The position numbers were made by a program, and so were the translations under genes. Shown here in pieces: positions 10,927 through 25,463 of a stretch of 64,000 nucleotides of DNA. The first letter of the stretch is position 1; each line of letters begins with the position of its first letter. The notes beneath the pieces were generated by a model. That model did not search any database and was not told where the DNA came from. It saw only the letters and a program-made list of their open reading frames with translations. This DNA comes from Enterobacter cloacae complex sp. ECNIH7 (GTDB taxonomy: Bacteria; Pseudomonadota; Gammaproteobacteria; Enterobacterales; Enterobacteriaceae): the NCBI RefSeq assembly GCF_002208095.1, contig NZ_CP017990.1, forward strand, positions 4,588,001-4,652,000, read 5' to 3'.

Positions 10927-11589
10927 ATGAAACTACTTATAGTTGAAGACGATCTGTTATTGCAGGAAGGGCTGGCGCTGGGGCTGGCCAATGAAGGCTA
11001 TGCTCTCGACTGCGCTGGCACCGCAGCGGAGGCGGACTCTCTGATCCAGAGCGGGGAATACAGCCTGGTGATCCTCGATTTGGGCTTGCCAGATAAAGAC
11101 GGCGCCACGCTGCTCAGTCAGTGGCGACGTCGCGGTATCGCCAACCCGGTATTGATCCTGACGGCACGCGATGCCATTGAGGATCGTATCACCGGCCTCG
11201 ACGCAGGCGCAGATGATTACCTGGTGAAGCCTTTTGCGCTTGCGGAGCTGCAGGCCCGGGTACGAGCGTTGATTCGCCGTTATCTGGGCCATAGTGATAA
11301 CTTACTGACCGACGGCGATATTACGCTGAATTTGCAAACCCAGCAGGTACTGCGCCGTGACCAGGCTGTAGAGGTGACGCCAAAAGAGTTCGCCCTGCTT
11401 ACGCGTCTGATCATGCGCAGCGGGCAAACGGTGCACAGAGAAACGCTCCAGCAGGATATCTACTCCTGGCAGGACGACCCGGGGTCAAATACCCTTGAAG
11501 TTCACATTCACAACCTGCGTCGCAAGCTCGGCAAGGACAGAATCAAAACCGTCCGTGGCGTTGGCTATCGCCTTGAGAGCCAGAAATGA
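10927..11589 (+). CDS. pmrA: PmrA/BasR-type OmpR-family response regulator
   Basis: A 220-residue OmpR/PhoB-family regulator: receiver domain (about 1-115) with acidic pocket EDD, phospho-acceptor Asp51 (LVILDLGLP), Thr in LTARD and Lys in VKPFAL, then a winged-helix DNA-binding domain ending VRGVGYRLESQK. It resembles BasR/PmrA more than QseB, especially in HREILYNDIYNW-like and NTLEVHIHNLRRK stretches. K-12 has no gene here; its BasRS is linked to eptA elsewhere, so this may be a paralog rather than the eptA-linked copy. It overlaps pmrB by 4 bp and follows dacB by 2 bp. The symbol is by family, not proven function. Confidence 0.85.
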   Translation: MKLLIVEDDLLLQEGLALGLANEGYALDCAGTAAEADSLIQSGEYSLVILDLGLPDKDGATLLSQWRRRGIANPVLILTARDAIEDRITGLDAGADDYLVKPFALAELQARVRALIRRYLGHSDNLLTDGDITLNLQTQQVLRRDQAVEVTPKEFALLTRLIMRSGQTVHRETLQQDIYSWQDDPGSNTLEVHIHNLRRKLGKDRIKTVRGVGYRLESQK

Positions 11590-12629
11590 ACAGCATGCGT
11601 CGGCGTTTGATGGTGCTGCTGGCGGTTATTCTCTTATTTTTCCAGCTGATAAGCGTCATCTGGCTGTGGCATGAAAGCCGTGAGCAGATTGGTTTTCTGG
11701 TGAATGAAACGCTGTCGGCAAAAGCCCGCAATAACCATGTCGAAAAAGAGATCCGCGAGGCGATTGCTTCCCTTCTCGTACCTTCTCTGGTGATGGTCGG
11801 TTTCACACTCCTGTTTTCATTCTGGGCGGTCACCTGGATAACCCGACCGCTGAATAAACTGCGTGACAGCCTGGCTAACCGTTCGGCGGATAACTTAACT
11901 CCGCTTCCTATGTATTCCGACATGGAAGAAATAGGCGCGGTGACAACCTCCCTGAACCAGCTGCTCGCCCGGCTGGACAATACCATTCAGCAGGAGCGTT
12001 TCTTCACCGCTGACGCCGCACACGAGCTTCGAACGCCCCTTGCCGGTATCCGGCTTCATCTGGAGCTTATGGCGCAGTCAGGCGCACCACAGGCCGCGAC
12101 GTTAATTAGCCGTATCGATCAGCTCATGCATACCGTTGAGCAGCTGCTGATGCTGGCCCGTGCCGGACAGGCAATGGCCAGCGGACACTACGAAACCGTG
12201 AGCTGGACTGAAAATATCATTGAACCTCTCGGCCTGGGCCATGAAGCCAAAGAGCATACGGTGATTTGGCCTGCTAAAAGCGCGCTTACGGTTCAGGGAG
12301 ATGCCGTGCTCCTGCGTCTGATGCTGCGCAACCTGCTGGAGAATGCCGGGCGCTACAGCCCGGCAGGGACAACGATTACAGTGACATTAACCGGGGTCGA
12401 CGGGGGAACGCAGATTAGCGTGATCGATCAGGGGCCCGGTATTGATGAAGCGCACCGACAGTCAATTACCGAGCCATTCCGCCGTCTTGACCAGCGCTAC
12501 GGTGGCAGCGGTCTGGGCCTGAGTATCGTGCAGCGCATCGTGCAGCTCCACCACGGCAGGTTGACGCTTGAGAATGGCGCTGAAGGTGGTTTGATCGCCA
12601 GCTGCTGGCTGCCCGCAACGCTGGAATAA
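11586..12629 (+). CDS. pmrB: PmrB/BasS-type sensor histidine kinase
   Basis: A 347-residue membrane kinase with two membrane segments (about 8-28 and 62-84) enclosing a very short periplasmic loop. It then has HAMP, a dimerisation/H-box ADAAHELRTPLAG with His146, and N, G1 and G2 boxes (LLENAGRYSP, DQGPGID, GSGLGLSIV). The loop holds two ExxE motifs, ESRE at 30-33 and EIRE at 55-58, 25 residues apart. Salmonella PmrB uses two ExxE motifs with the same spacing to sense Fe(III), so metal sensing is a reasonable inference. The ATG overlaps the pmrA stop (ATGA), implying coupled translation. Confidence 0.85.
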   Translation: MNSMRRRLMVLLAVILLFFQLISVIWLWHESREQIGFLVNETLSAKARNNHVEKEIREAIASLLVPSLVMVGFTLLFSFWAVTWITRPLNKLRDSLANRSADNLTPLPMYSDMEEIGAVTTSLNQLLARLDNTIQQERFFTADAAHELRTPLAGIRLHLELMAQSGAPQAATLISRIDQLMHTVEQLLMLARAGQAMASGHYETVSWTENIIEPLGLGHEAKEHTVIWPAKSALTVQGDAVLLRLMLRNLLENAGRYSPAGTTITVTLTGVDGGTQISVIDQGPGIDEAHRQSITEPFRRLDQRYGGSGLGLSIVQRIVQLHHGRLTLENGAEGGLIASCWLPATLE

Positions 12630-12655
12630 AAAAAGCCCCCATAATGGGGGCTTTG
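12627..12655 (-). terminator. Terminator after obgE
   Basis: Minus-strand stem AAAGCCCCCAT-T-ATGGGGGCTTTTTTT with a strong T tract. It lies between the convergent pmrB and obgE and also offers a weaker stop for the dacB-pmrAB transcript. Confidence 0.85.
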
Positions 12656-12663
12656 GACAGATA

Positions 12664-13854
<1,191 letters not shown>

Positions 13855-14820
13855 TCATTCGCCTGAGCGGGGGACTACTACAACCGCTTCATTTTTGCGC
13901 CAACGTCCCCAAAGACGATGACCAATGGCGGAATACATCGCGCCCGCAACCACGACAAACGCACCGAGATAGCCCAACAGGTTGAGCATCGGTCTGACGA
14001 AGACATCGGGCCAGGCCATTGATAACAAATCTGAAAATAACAGCGTAAACAGCGGAGTAAGCGTAATTAACGCGCTCACCTGTGCTGCCTGCCAGCGCGC
14101 CATCGCTTCGGCCAGCGCGCCATAACCGACCAGCGTGTTCAGCCCACAAAAAATGAGGCACGCCAGTTGCCAGTCGCTAAGCTGGGAAATCACACCCGGC
14201 TTTGCTAATGGCAGCAATGCTATTGTACACAAAGTGTACAGTAAAAAGAGGATCTGCTGTGAGGCAAGACGACGCAATAACACCTTTTGTGCGACGCCAT
14301 AGCTCACCCAGACCGTTGCTGCCCCCACACCAAAAATTACACCCCATGTGTAATCCGTCAGGCGGGTGAAAATCTCTATCAGACTGGTGTTGAAGAACAT
14401 CACCAGACCGCACAACAACATGCTCGCCCCGATAATCTGCGTACCACGCATCTTTTCCTTGAGGATAAAGACGCTGGCGACCATCATGCCCACCGGTGAA
14501 AGCTGACCTATCACCTGCGACGCCGTGGGGCTGAGATATTGCAGGGAAGAGCTGAACAGGATGAAGTTACCGAACAGACCGCCCGTCGCGATAGCCAGCA
14601 ATACCAGCCAGCGCGGTTTGCGGAAAAGCCGCAAGGGTGGAAGCTTACCTTTGATAGCCAGAATGGCCCCGAGGCCGATGCTTGCCATCAGAAAGCGATA
14701 AAAGACCACCGTAGGCGGCTCCATCACTTCCAGAACCTGCTTCATTGCAATTGGCAGCGCACCCCAGCACATTGCGGTAGTGAGCGCCAAAAGAATACCA
14801 ATGCCGGCCTGCTGCTTCAT
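13855..14820 (-). CDS. yhbE: EamA/DMT-superfamily transporter YhbE
   Basis: A 321-residue inner-membrane protein with about ten hydrophobic helices in two EamA repeats, the drug/metabolite transporter layout, and the same length as E. coli YhbE. The substrate is unknown. It lies in the conserved rpmA-yhbE-obgE order but a terminator between rpmA and yhbE suggests reduced read-through from the ribosomal protein genes. Confidence 0.93.
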   Translation of the reverse strand: MKQQAGIGILLALTTAMCWGALPIAMKQVLEVMEPPTVVFYRFLMASIGLGAILAIKGKLPPLRLFRKPRWLVLLAIATGGLFGNFILFSSSLQYLSPTASQVIGQLSPVGMMVASVFILKEKMRGTQIIGASMLLCGLVMFFNTSLIEIFTRLTDYTWGVIFGVGAATVWVSYGVAQKVLLRRLASQQILFLLYTLCTIALLPLAKPGVISQLSDWQLACLIFCGLNTLVGYGALAEAMARWQAAQVSALITLTPLFTLLFSDLLSMAWPDVFVRPMLNLLGYLGAFVVVAGAMYSAIGHRLWGRWRKNEAVVVVPRSGE

Positions 14821-14862
14821 GCCCGTTTTCCCTACAGAAAAAATTACCGGGTTTCCAATGTA

Positions 14863-14892
14863 AAAAGCCCCGCAACAGGTTGCGGGGCTTTA
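14863..14892 (-). terminator. Terminator after rpmA
   Basis: Minus-strand stem AAAGCCCCGCAAC-CT-GTTGCGGGGCTTTTT. It lies 25 bp after the rpmA stop and before yhbE, so it probably ends most rplU-rpmA transcripts. Confidence 0.92.
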
Positions 14893-14916
14893 ATCCGTTA
14901 CCGGACCGAGAAAACC

Positions 14917-15174
<258 letters not shown>

Positions 15175-15193
15175 TTAAATCTCTCCTCAGGTC

Positions 15194-15559
<366 letters not shown>

Positions 15560-15762
15560 TCACAATAGGGCGCGAATATTACGCAAAACGCGAGCCTTTG
15601 ACAAGTGCTACCGTCAATACATGAAGAAAAAAAACACAACACGTACGGTAACGTTTATCTGTGCCGTTTTTTCAGTACAATCAGCACTACTATTGATAAA
15701 CCGAAACCCTTCGTTACCCCATTGAAGATGGGATCAACAGGATAAAAAGCCCGGCTTTTGCG

Positions 15763-16734
15763 ATGAATTTAGAAAAAATCAACGAGTTAACCGCGCAAGA
15801 TATGGCGGGTGTGAATGCAGCAATCCTGGAGCAACTCAACTCTGACGTTCAGTTGATCAATCAGTTGGGCTATTACATCGTCAGCGGCGGCGGTAAACGC
15901 ATTCGTCCGATGATTGCCATTCTGGCTGCCAGAGCCGTTGGCTATCAGGGAAATGCTCACATCACTATCGCAGCGCTCATCGAATTTATTCACACGGCGA
16001 CGCTTCTGCATGACGATGTTGTGGATGAATCGGATATGCGTCGTGGCAAAGCCACGGCAAACGCCGCTTTCGGAAACGCAGCCAGCGTCCTGGTGGGGGA
16101 TTTTATCTATACCCGTGCCTTCCAGATGATGACCAGCCTGGGCTCACTGAAAGTGCTGGAAGTGATGTCCGAAGCCGTAAACGTCATTGCTGAAGGCGAA
16201 GTGCTGCAGCTGATGAACGTCAACGACCCTGACATTACCGAAGAAAACTACATGCGCGTCATCTACAGCAAAACTGCGCGCCTCTTTGAAGCGGCTGCTC
16301 AGTGTTCCGGCATTCTGGCCGACTGTACCGAAGCACAGGAAAAAGGCCTGCAGGACTATGGCCGCTATCTGGGTACGGCATTCCAGCTGATTGATGATTT
16401 GCTGGACTACAGTGCGGACGGCGAGACGCTCGGCAAAAACGTGGGCGATGACCTGAACGAAGGCAAACCAACTCTGCCGCTGCTTCATGCTATGCGCAAT
16501 GGAACAGCCGACCAGGCGAAAATGATCCGTGAAGCGATTGAGCAGGGAAATGGCCGCCATCTTCTGGAACCTGTACTGGAAACCATGGCTATCTGCGGAT
16601 CGCTGGAATGGACGCGTCAGCGTGCGGAAGAAGAAGCCGACAAAGCCATCGAAGCGCTTCAGGTCATTCCAGACAGCCCATGGCGCGATGCACTGATTGG
16701 TCTTGCTCACATCGCCGTTCAGCGCGACCGTTAA
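15763..16734 (+). CDS. ispB: Octaprenyl diphosphate synthase
   Basis: IspB extends farnesyl diphosphate to the C40 chain used for ubiquinone-8 and menaquinone-8. The 323-residue product matches E. coli IspB. The two aspartate-rich motifs are DDVVD at 84-88 and DDLLD at 211-215, and the GGKRIRP substrate motif lies at 43-49. It is followed by a GC-rich hairpin without a T tract (about 16747-16769) and then sfsB. Confidence 0.98.
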   Translation: MNLEKINELTAQDMAGVNAAILEQLNSDVQLINQLGYYIVSGGGKRIRPMIAILAARAVGYQGNAHITIAALIEFIHTATLLHDDVVDESDMRRGKATANAAFGNAASVLVGDFIYTRAFQMMTSLGSLKVLEVMSEAVNVIAEGEVLQLMNVNDPDITEENYMRVIYSKTARLFEAAAQCSGILADCTEAQEKGLQDYGRYLGTAFQLIDDLLDYSADGETLGKNVGDDLNEGKPTLPLLHAMRNGTADQAKMIREAIEQGNGRHLLEPVLETMAICGSLEWTRQRAEEEADKAIEALQVIPDSPWRDALIGLAHIAVQRDR

Positions 16735-16963
16735 TCCCCTTGTTTCTCCCCGCAGCGATAGCGGGGAGATTCCAGTACACACCTGTAAATTCCGTGTTCA
16801 TGTAAATTCATCGGTTTAGAGACCGCATGAATAAAGCCGTGTCTTATTCTGAATATCCCTTCAAGTAACGCGAACTTTTTAGAACAAGAAGTTGAAATGG
16901 GTATAGTAACCGCGTCGTTTCAGAAGAAACGGCGTAGGTGAATCCGAACTTAAGGACGGCGTT

Positions 16964-17251
16964 ATGGATACGAAATTTATCGACTGGCACACGGCTGATA
17001 TTATTGCCGCACTGCGCAAAAGAGGCACTTCACTGGCAGCAGAGTCCCGCCGCCATGGACTGAGTTCTTCAACTCTGGCAAACGCCCTCACCCGCCCCTG
17101 GCCCAAGGGAGAATTAATTATCGCGACGGCGCTGGATACGCATCCGTGGGTAATTTGGCCTTCGCGCTACCACGATCCCATTACCCATGAATTTATCGAC
17201 AGATCGCGCATGATTCGCCAGAGAAAGGTAAAAAGAGAACCGCAGGAATAA
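16964..17251 (+). CDS. sfsB: Ner-like transcriptional regulator SfsB (Nlp)
   Basis: A 95-residue helix-turn-helix protein (E. coli SfsB is 92) related to the Ner repressor of phage Mu. Segment TSLAAESRRHGLSSSTLANAL at about residues 22-42 is the helix-turn-helix and WPKGE follows. In E. coli it was linked to activation of maltose genes; its physiological role is uncertain. An AAGGA ribosome site precedes the ATG. It is convergent with murA; the gap 17266-17308 holds a C/G-rich inverted repeat with no clear T tract. Confidence 0.93.
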   Translation: MDTKFIDWHTADIIAALRKRGTSLAAESRRHGLSSSTLANALTRPWPKGELIIATALDTHPWVIWPSRYHDPITHEFIDRSRMIRQRKVKREPQE

Positions 17252-17311
17252 CGCGTTTTTGACAGGAACAGCAACCCCCCGGTCATTGCTGGCAGGGGGC
17301 TGCCGGAACGA

Positions 17312-18616
<1,305 letters not shown>

Positions 18617-18621
18617 TCAGC

Positions 18622-18876
18622 TCAAAAACCGTTTAGTTTGCGATCGCGTGCCCACTCTTGCGGGGTGAACGCTTTAATCGACAGGGCGTGGATGCGGTTA
18701 TCCGCAATATATTCCATCAGCGGCGCGTACACAGCCTGCTGTTTCTTCACGCGGCTCATACCGTCGAACATCTCACCCACAGCAATAACCTGGAAGTGAC
18801 TGCCATCGCCAGTGACGTGGGCTTCCTGAAGGGAGAGTGCATTCATCAGCACTGTCTGGATTTCATGATTTTCCAT
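18622..18876 (-). CDS. ibaG: BolA-family protein IbaG
   Basis: An 84-residue BolA-like protein (E. coli YrbA/IbaG is 84) with the family core [24 protein letters not shown]. BolA proteins partner with monothiol glutaredoxins and coordinate Fe-S clusters; IbaG is linked to acid stress. It lies between mlaB and murA, separated from mlaB by a terminator, so it may be expressed with murA. Confidence 0.95.
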   Translation of the reverse strand: MENHEIQTVLMNALSLQEAHVTGDGSHFQVIAVGEMFDGMSRVKKQQAVYAPLMEYIADNRIHALSIKAFTPQEWARDRKLNGF

Positions 18877-18946
18877 GGGCTCTTAATCATCTGATAGTGA
18901 AAACAAGCCCAACATCTTAGAGCAAAGTGGCGTTGTCTTAAACAAG

Positions 18947-18982
18947 CAAAAAGCCCCGACGATGAAACAGTCAGGGCTTTCG
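18947..18982 (-). terminator. Terminator after mlaB
   Basis: Minus-strand stem AAAGCCCTGAC-TGTTTCATC-GTCGGGGCTTTTTG. It ends the mlaFEDCB transcript before ibaG. Confidence 0.85.
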
Positions 18983-19002
18983 GAAGTAACGCACTGAAAA
19001 TA

Positions 19003-19295
19003 TTAACGAGGCAGTACGTCCTGAGGGAGATTGTAGAGCTGCGCAAGGGTCACGACATTATCGCTCGCGCCGTGAAGCGTGACGCTTGTCCCCTGCTTTT
19101 TCCCCACGGCAATCAGATGGGCAAGCAGCGCAACACCTGCCGTATCTACCCGCGTGACGTCTGTCAAATCGATAAGCGTCACGCCCTGCATCGCTTCGTG
19201 GCGTTTGTCCCACAGTGGGTTCAGCAGATCCTGATCCAGTTCACCGGACAGCTTTAATGTCTCGCCTTCACGCGACCAGCTGAGTTGCTGTGACA

Positions 19296-19296
<1 letters not shown>
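19003..19296 (-). CDS. mlaB: Phospholipid ABC transporter STAS-domain subunit MlaB
   Basis: MlaB is the cytoplasmic STAS-domain accessory that stabilises the MlaFE ATPase/permease. The 97-residue product has the family length and the STAS signature DLTDVTRVDTAGVALLAHL. It ends NLPQDVLPR like E. coli. It is the last gene of mlaFEDCB, overlapping the mlaC stop by one base. Confidence 0.95.
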
Positions 19297-19949
<653 letters not shown>

Positions 19950-20498
19950 TTAATTCGCAGCACCTGGGGTCGGCGCGGCATTGGTATGGTCTTCACTCTG
20001 CGCAGGGGCATTGTCAGACTTTTTATCATCCCCTTTACTGTTGTAAAGGAACTGACCAATCATATCTTCCAGCACCATGGCGGACTTGGTGTCCTGGATC
20101 ACGCTCCCGTCCTTAAGGATAGTCGTTCCCAGCTCGGGGTCTTCAAAACCGACGTTAAGCGCCAGATATTGTTCGCCCAGCAGACCGGAAGTGCGGATAG
20201 AAAGGGAGCTGGTGTCCGGAATGTGGTTGTAACGCTCTTCGATATCCATCGCGACGCGTGGCAGATAGGTTTTCTCATCCAGCGTAATGTCAGATACGCG
20301 TCCGATCACCACGCCGCCGATGCGAACCGGTGAACGCGCCTTCAGCCCGCCGATGTTATCGAAGGTGGCATAGATGCGATACGTCGGCTCGGTGCGCACA
20401 GACGTGATATCCGCCGCTCTCAGGCAGATAAACAGTGCGGCCAGCAGCGCCAGCAGCAGGAATACACCGACCCAAATTTCATTTTTTCTCGTTTGCAT
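19950..20498 (-). CDS. mlaD: MCE-domain phospholipid transporter subunit MlaD
   Basis: MlaD is anchored in the inner membrane and forms a hexameric MCE ring through which phospholipids pass. The 182-residue product from ATG 20498 (MQTRKNEIWVG) has one membrane helix (about 8-27), the MCE domain starting TYRIYATFDNIGGLKARSPV, and a variable hydrophilic tail after about residue 155. The frame is open to 20513, within mlaE, but the E. coli-like start is preferred. It follows mlaE by 4 bp. Confidence 0.95.
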   Translation of the reverse strand: MQTRKNEIWVGVFLLLALLAALFICLRAADITSVRTEPTYRIYATFDNIGGLKARSPVRIGGVVIGRVSDITLDEKTYLPRVAMDIEERYNHIPDTSSLSIRTSGLLGEQYLALNVGFEDPELGTTILKDGSVIQDTKSAMVLEDMIGQFLYNSKGDDKKSDNAPAQSEDHTNAAPTPGAAN

Positions 20499-20502
20499 GA
20501 AC

Positions 20503-22105
<1,603 letters not shown>

Positions 22106-22332
22106 TTATGGTTCCTTTATTACCCTGCTCACGTTAAGGCATGCCGCCTGAATCAGCCCTCAACTCTGCATTTTTACAGAATAATAGCCGTTGAGGTTAG
22201 CGAAAGCTGGCATTTGTTTTACTTTTCCGGCGCATAAAGTCAAAATTAGGAATTCGTTACGCCTCAGACTGTATGCAGTCCAGCCATTCCCGTGCGATGG
22301 ACCGACGAGTATACCTGAAGAAAGGACTTTTG

Positions 22333-23310
22333 ATGCTTTTAGCAACAGCACTGTTAATAATTGGTTTACTTTTGGTGGTCTACAGTGCTGACCGTTTAGT
22401 GTTTGCTGCATCTATCCTGTGTCGCCTGACGGGCGTACCGCCTGTCGTCATCGGGATGACCGTTGTCAGTGTGGGAACGTCACTTCCTGAAATCATCGTC
22501 TCTGTAACAGCATCGCTGCATGGTCAGTTAGACCTGGCAGTAGGCACCGCGATTGGCTCTAACATCGTCAATATACTCTTGATTTTAGGCCTGGCCGCAC
22601 TGCTCCATCCATTTCGCGTGCATTCTGATGTTCTGCGCCGCGAATTGCCGCTAATGTTAATCGTAAGCCTGCTGGCAGGCTGCGTATTTTACGATGGTGT
22701 GCTGAGCTACAGCGACGGCATTTTCCTGCTGGCGCTGGCCGTTATTTGGCTGCTGTATAGTGTTAAAATCGCCCGTCTGGCTGAGAAGCAGGGTCAGGAT
22801 AGCCTCACGCGGGAGCAGGTCGCCGAACTGCCGCGAGAAGGCACGCTGCCTGTTGCCCTGCTCTGGCTTGGCGTTGCGCTGATCATCATGCCTATGGCAA
22901 CGCGCATGGTCGTGGATAACGCGACGGTGCTGGCGAACTATTTCGCCATCAGTGAACTGACCATTGGCCTGACGGTGATTGCCATCGGTACCAGCCTGCC
23001 GGAGCTGGCCACGGCCATTGCGGGGGCTCGTAAAGGTGAGGATGACATTGCCATAGGTAATATCATCGGTTCCAACATATTTAATATCGCCATTGTGATG
23101 GGCCTGCCGGCCCTGATTACGCCAGGGCCCTTTAATCCCCTGGCATTCTCACGCGACTACGGTGTGATGTTATTGGTCAGCGTGATATTTGCCCTGCTCT
23201 GCTGGCGGCGGCAACGACAGATCGGCAAAGGCGCAGGCGCGCTGCTGACGGGTGGATTTATCGTATGGATGGCGATGCTGTACTGGCTCTCGCCTCTTCT
23301 CTCTGGGTAA
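22333..23310 (+). CDS. yrbG: Ca2+/Na+ exchanger-family protein YrbG
   Basis: A 325-residue inner-membrane protein with about ten helices and two inverted CaCA repeats marked by VSVGTSLPEI and IAIGTSLPEL, the ion-binding motifs. E. coli YrbG has the same length; physiological transport is not well established. The start at 22333 is chosen because GAAGAAAGGA lies at the right distance; the in-frame ATG at 22273 lacks a ribosome site and homology. First gene of a long plus-strand run to ptsO. Confidence 0.94.
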   Translation: MLLATALLIIGLLLVVYSADRLVFAASILCRLTGVPPVVIGMTVVSVGTSLPEIIVSVTASLHGQLDLAVGTAIGSNIVNILLILGLAALLHPFRVHSDVLRRELPLMLIVSLLAGCVFYDGVLSYSDGIFLLALAVIWLLYSVKIARLAEKQGQDSLTREQVAELPREGTLPVALLWLGVALIIMPMATRMVVDNATVLANYFAISELTIGLTVIAIGTSLPELATAIAGARKGEDDIAIGNIIGSNIFNIAIVMGLPALITPGPFNPLAFSRDYGVMLLVSVIFALLCWRRQRQIGKGAGALLTGGFIVWMAMLYWLSPLLSG

Positions 23311-23323
23311 ACGGAAACGCATT

Positions 23324-24310
23324 ATGTCGCAAATAGAATTGCAGCCGGGTTTTGACTTTCAGAAAGCAGGCAAAGAGGTTCTGGAGATTGAACGTGAAGG
23401 TCTGGCGCAGTTAGATCAGTACATTAATCAGGATTTTAGTCTGGCATGTGAGAAGATGTTCTACTGTGCCGGCAAAGTCGTGGTGATGGGGATGGGTAAG
23501 TCCGGCCACATTGGACGCAAAATGGCGGCAACGTTTGCCAGCACCGGAACCTCTTCCTTCTTTGTACATCCGGGGGAAGCCGCGCACGGTGACCTGGGTA
23601 TGGTCACGCCGCAGGATATCGTCATCGCGCTGTCCAACTCCGGGGAGTCCAATGAAATTCTGGCGCTGATCCCGGTACTGAAGCGACTGCAGGTGCCGCT
23701 TATTTGCATGACCAGCCGTCCGGAAAGCAGCATGGCGCGGGCGGCGGATATTCACCTGTGCGTGAAAGTGCCCAAGGAGGCCTGTCCGCTCGGCCTGGCG
23801 CCGACGTCCAGCACCACGGCCGCGCTGGTCATGGGTGATGCGCTTGCCGTCGCGCTGCTCGAAGCCCGCGGTTTTACGCCGGAGGATTTCGCACTTTCCC
23901 ACCCCGGCGGTGCGCTGGGGCGCAAGCTTCTGCTTCGGGTTAACGATATTATGCACACCGGGGATGAGATCCCTCACGTCAGTAAAGAAGCCTCCCTGCG
24001 TGATGCGCTGCTGGAAATCACCCGTAAGAATCTGGGTATGACGGTCGTGTGCGACGGTCTGATGAAAATTCAGGGGATCTTCACCGATGGCGACCTGCGT
24101 CGCGTGTTCGACATGGGTGTAGATGTCCGCACGCTCGGCATTGCCGACGTGATGACGCCGGGCGGTATCCGCGTCCGTCCGGGTACGCTGGCGGTGGATG
24201 TGCTGAACCTGATGCAGTCCCGTCACATTACCTCAGTGATGGTTGCCGATGGCGACCAGTTGCTGGGTGTGGTACATATGCATGATCTGCTGCGCGCAGG
24301 CGTAGTGTAA
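23324..24310 (+). CDS. kdsD: D-arabinose 5-phosphate isomerase KdsD
   Basis: KdsD interconverts ribulose-5-phosphate and arabinose-5-phosphate, the first step to KDO for the LPS inner core. The 328-residue product from ATG 23324 (MSQIELQPGFDFQ) has the E. coli length: SIS domain (about 35-175, GMGKSGHIGRKMA and SNSGES) followed by two CBS domains to the C-terminus. It starts 13 bp after yrbG and is followed by kdsC after 14 bp. Confidence 0.97.
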   Translation: MSQIELQPGFDFQKAGKEVLEIEREGLAQLDQYINQDFSLACEKMFYCAGKVVVMGMGKSGHIGRKMAATFASTGTSSFFVHPGEAAHGDLGMVTPQDIVIALSNSGESNEILALIPVLKRLQVPLICMTSRPESSMARAADIHLCVKVPKEACPLGLAPTSSTTAALVMGDALAVALLEARGFTPEDFALSHPGGALGRKLLLRVNDIMHTGDEIPHVSKEASLRDALLEITRKNLGMTVVCDGLMKIQGIFTDGDLRRVFDMGVDVRTLGIADVMTPGGIRVRPGTLAVDVLNLMQSRHITSVMVADGDQLLGVVHMHDLLRAGVV

Positions 24311-24324
24311 TGAAGGATAAGACA

Positions 24325-24891
24325 ATGAGTAATGCGGGTGCATCCCTTGCAACCTGTTATGGACCGGTCAGCACCCAGATGATGGCGAAGGCGGAAAACA
24401 TTCGTCTGCTCATCCTGGACGTGGATGGCGTACTTTCCGATGGCCTGATTTACATGGGCAATAATGGTGAAGAGCTGAAAGCGTTTAACGTTCGCGACGG
24501 CTACGGTATCCGCTGTGCGCTCACCTCGGGTATTGAGGTGGCTATCATCACCGGGCGAAAAGCTAAACTGGTAGAAGACCGCTGTGAAACCTTAGGAATT
24601 ACCCATCTGTATCAGGGTCAATCCGATAAGATGGCAGCGTTTAAGGATTTACTGGGTAAACTGGCTATCGCACCGGAAAACGTGGCCTACGTCGGAGACG
24701 ATCTGATTGACTGGCCCGTGATGGCTGAAGTCGGGCTGAGCATCGCCGTTGCCGATGCGCATCCGCTGCTGATCCCGCGCGCTGATTATGTCACCCACAT
24801 CAACGGGGGCCGTGGTGCCGTACGTGAAGTCTGCGATCTGCTTTTGCTGGCGCAGGGCAAGCTTGATGAGGCCAAAGGGCAATCGATATGA
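24325..24891 (+). CDS. kdsC: 3-deoxy-D-manno-octulosonate 8-phosphate phosphatase KdsC
   Basis: KdsC hydrolyses KDO-8-phosphate to KDO. It belongs to the HAD superfamily (C0 tetramer type), with nucleophile motif LDVDGVLSDG, TGRKAKLVEDR and GDDLIDWPVM. From ATG 24325, 12 bases after an AAGGA, the product is 188 residues as in E. coli; an ATG at 24310 would overlap the kdsD stop and add five residues. It overlaps lptC by 4 bp. Confidence 0.96.
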   Translation: MSNAGASLATCYGPVSTQMMAKAENIRLLILDVDGVLSDGLIYMGNNGEELKAFNVRDGYGIRCALTSGIEVAIITGRKAKLVEDRCETLGITHLYQGQSDKMAAFKDLLGKLAIAPENVAYVGDDLIDWPVMAEVGLSIAVADAHPLLIPRADYVTHINGGRGAVREVCDLLLLAQGKLDEAKGQSI

Positions 24892-25463
24892 GTAAAACCA
24901 GACGCTGGATTATCATTTTGCTTTCGCTTGTCGCACTGGTATTGATTGGCGTGAACCTTGCCGATCGCGACGATACGCAAACGGAAGTGGTCAACAATAA
25001 CGATCCAACCTATAAAAGCGATCACAGCGACACCGTGGTCTACAGCCCGGAAGGCGCACTGAACTATCGCCTGATTGCCCAGCATGTTGAATATTTTTCA
25101 GATGACGGTATTTCGTGGTTTACCCAGCCTGTCATGACCACATTTGATAAGGACAAAGTGCCGACGTGGTCAATTAAGTCAGATCGGGCAAAACTGACAA
25201 ATGACCGTATGCTTTATCTGTATGGTCACGTTGAAGTCAACGCCCTGACCGCTGACTCGCAACTGAGAAAAATTACGACGGATAATGCCCAGATTAACCT
25301 GGTAACCCAGGACGTGACCTCGCAGGATCTGGTCACACTGTATGGCACAACATTTAATTCCAGCGGTTTGAGAATGCGCGGGAACTTACGTAGCAAGAAC
25401 GCCGAGCTGATTGAAAAGGTTAGAACCTCCTATGAAATTCAAAACAAACAAACTCAGCCTTAA
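24888..25463 (+). CDS. lptC: LPS export system protein LptC
   Basis: LptC is a bitopic inner-membrane protein that receives LPS from LptB2FG and hands it to LptA. The 191-residue product matches E. coli in length, with one N-terminal helix (about 7-25) and a periplasmic beta-jellyroll. It overlaps kdsC by 4 bp and lptA by 32 bp. The partner genes lptF and lptG lie only 8 kb away in this genome. Confidence 0.97.
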   Translation: MSKTRRWIIILLSLVALVLIGVNLADRDDTQTEVVNNNDPTYKSDHSDTVVYSPEGALNYRLIAQHVEYFSDDGISWFTQPVMTTFDKDKVPTWSIKSDRAKLTNDRMLYLYGHVEVNALTADSQLRKITTDNAQINLVTQDVTSQDLVTLYGTTFNSSGLRMRGNLRSKNAELIEKVRTSYEIQNKQTQP

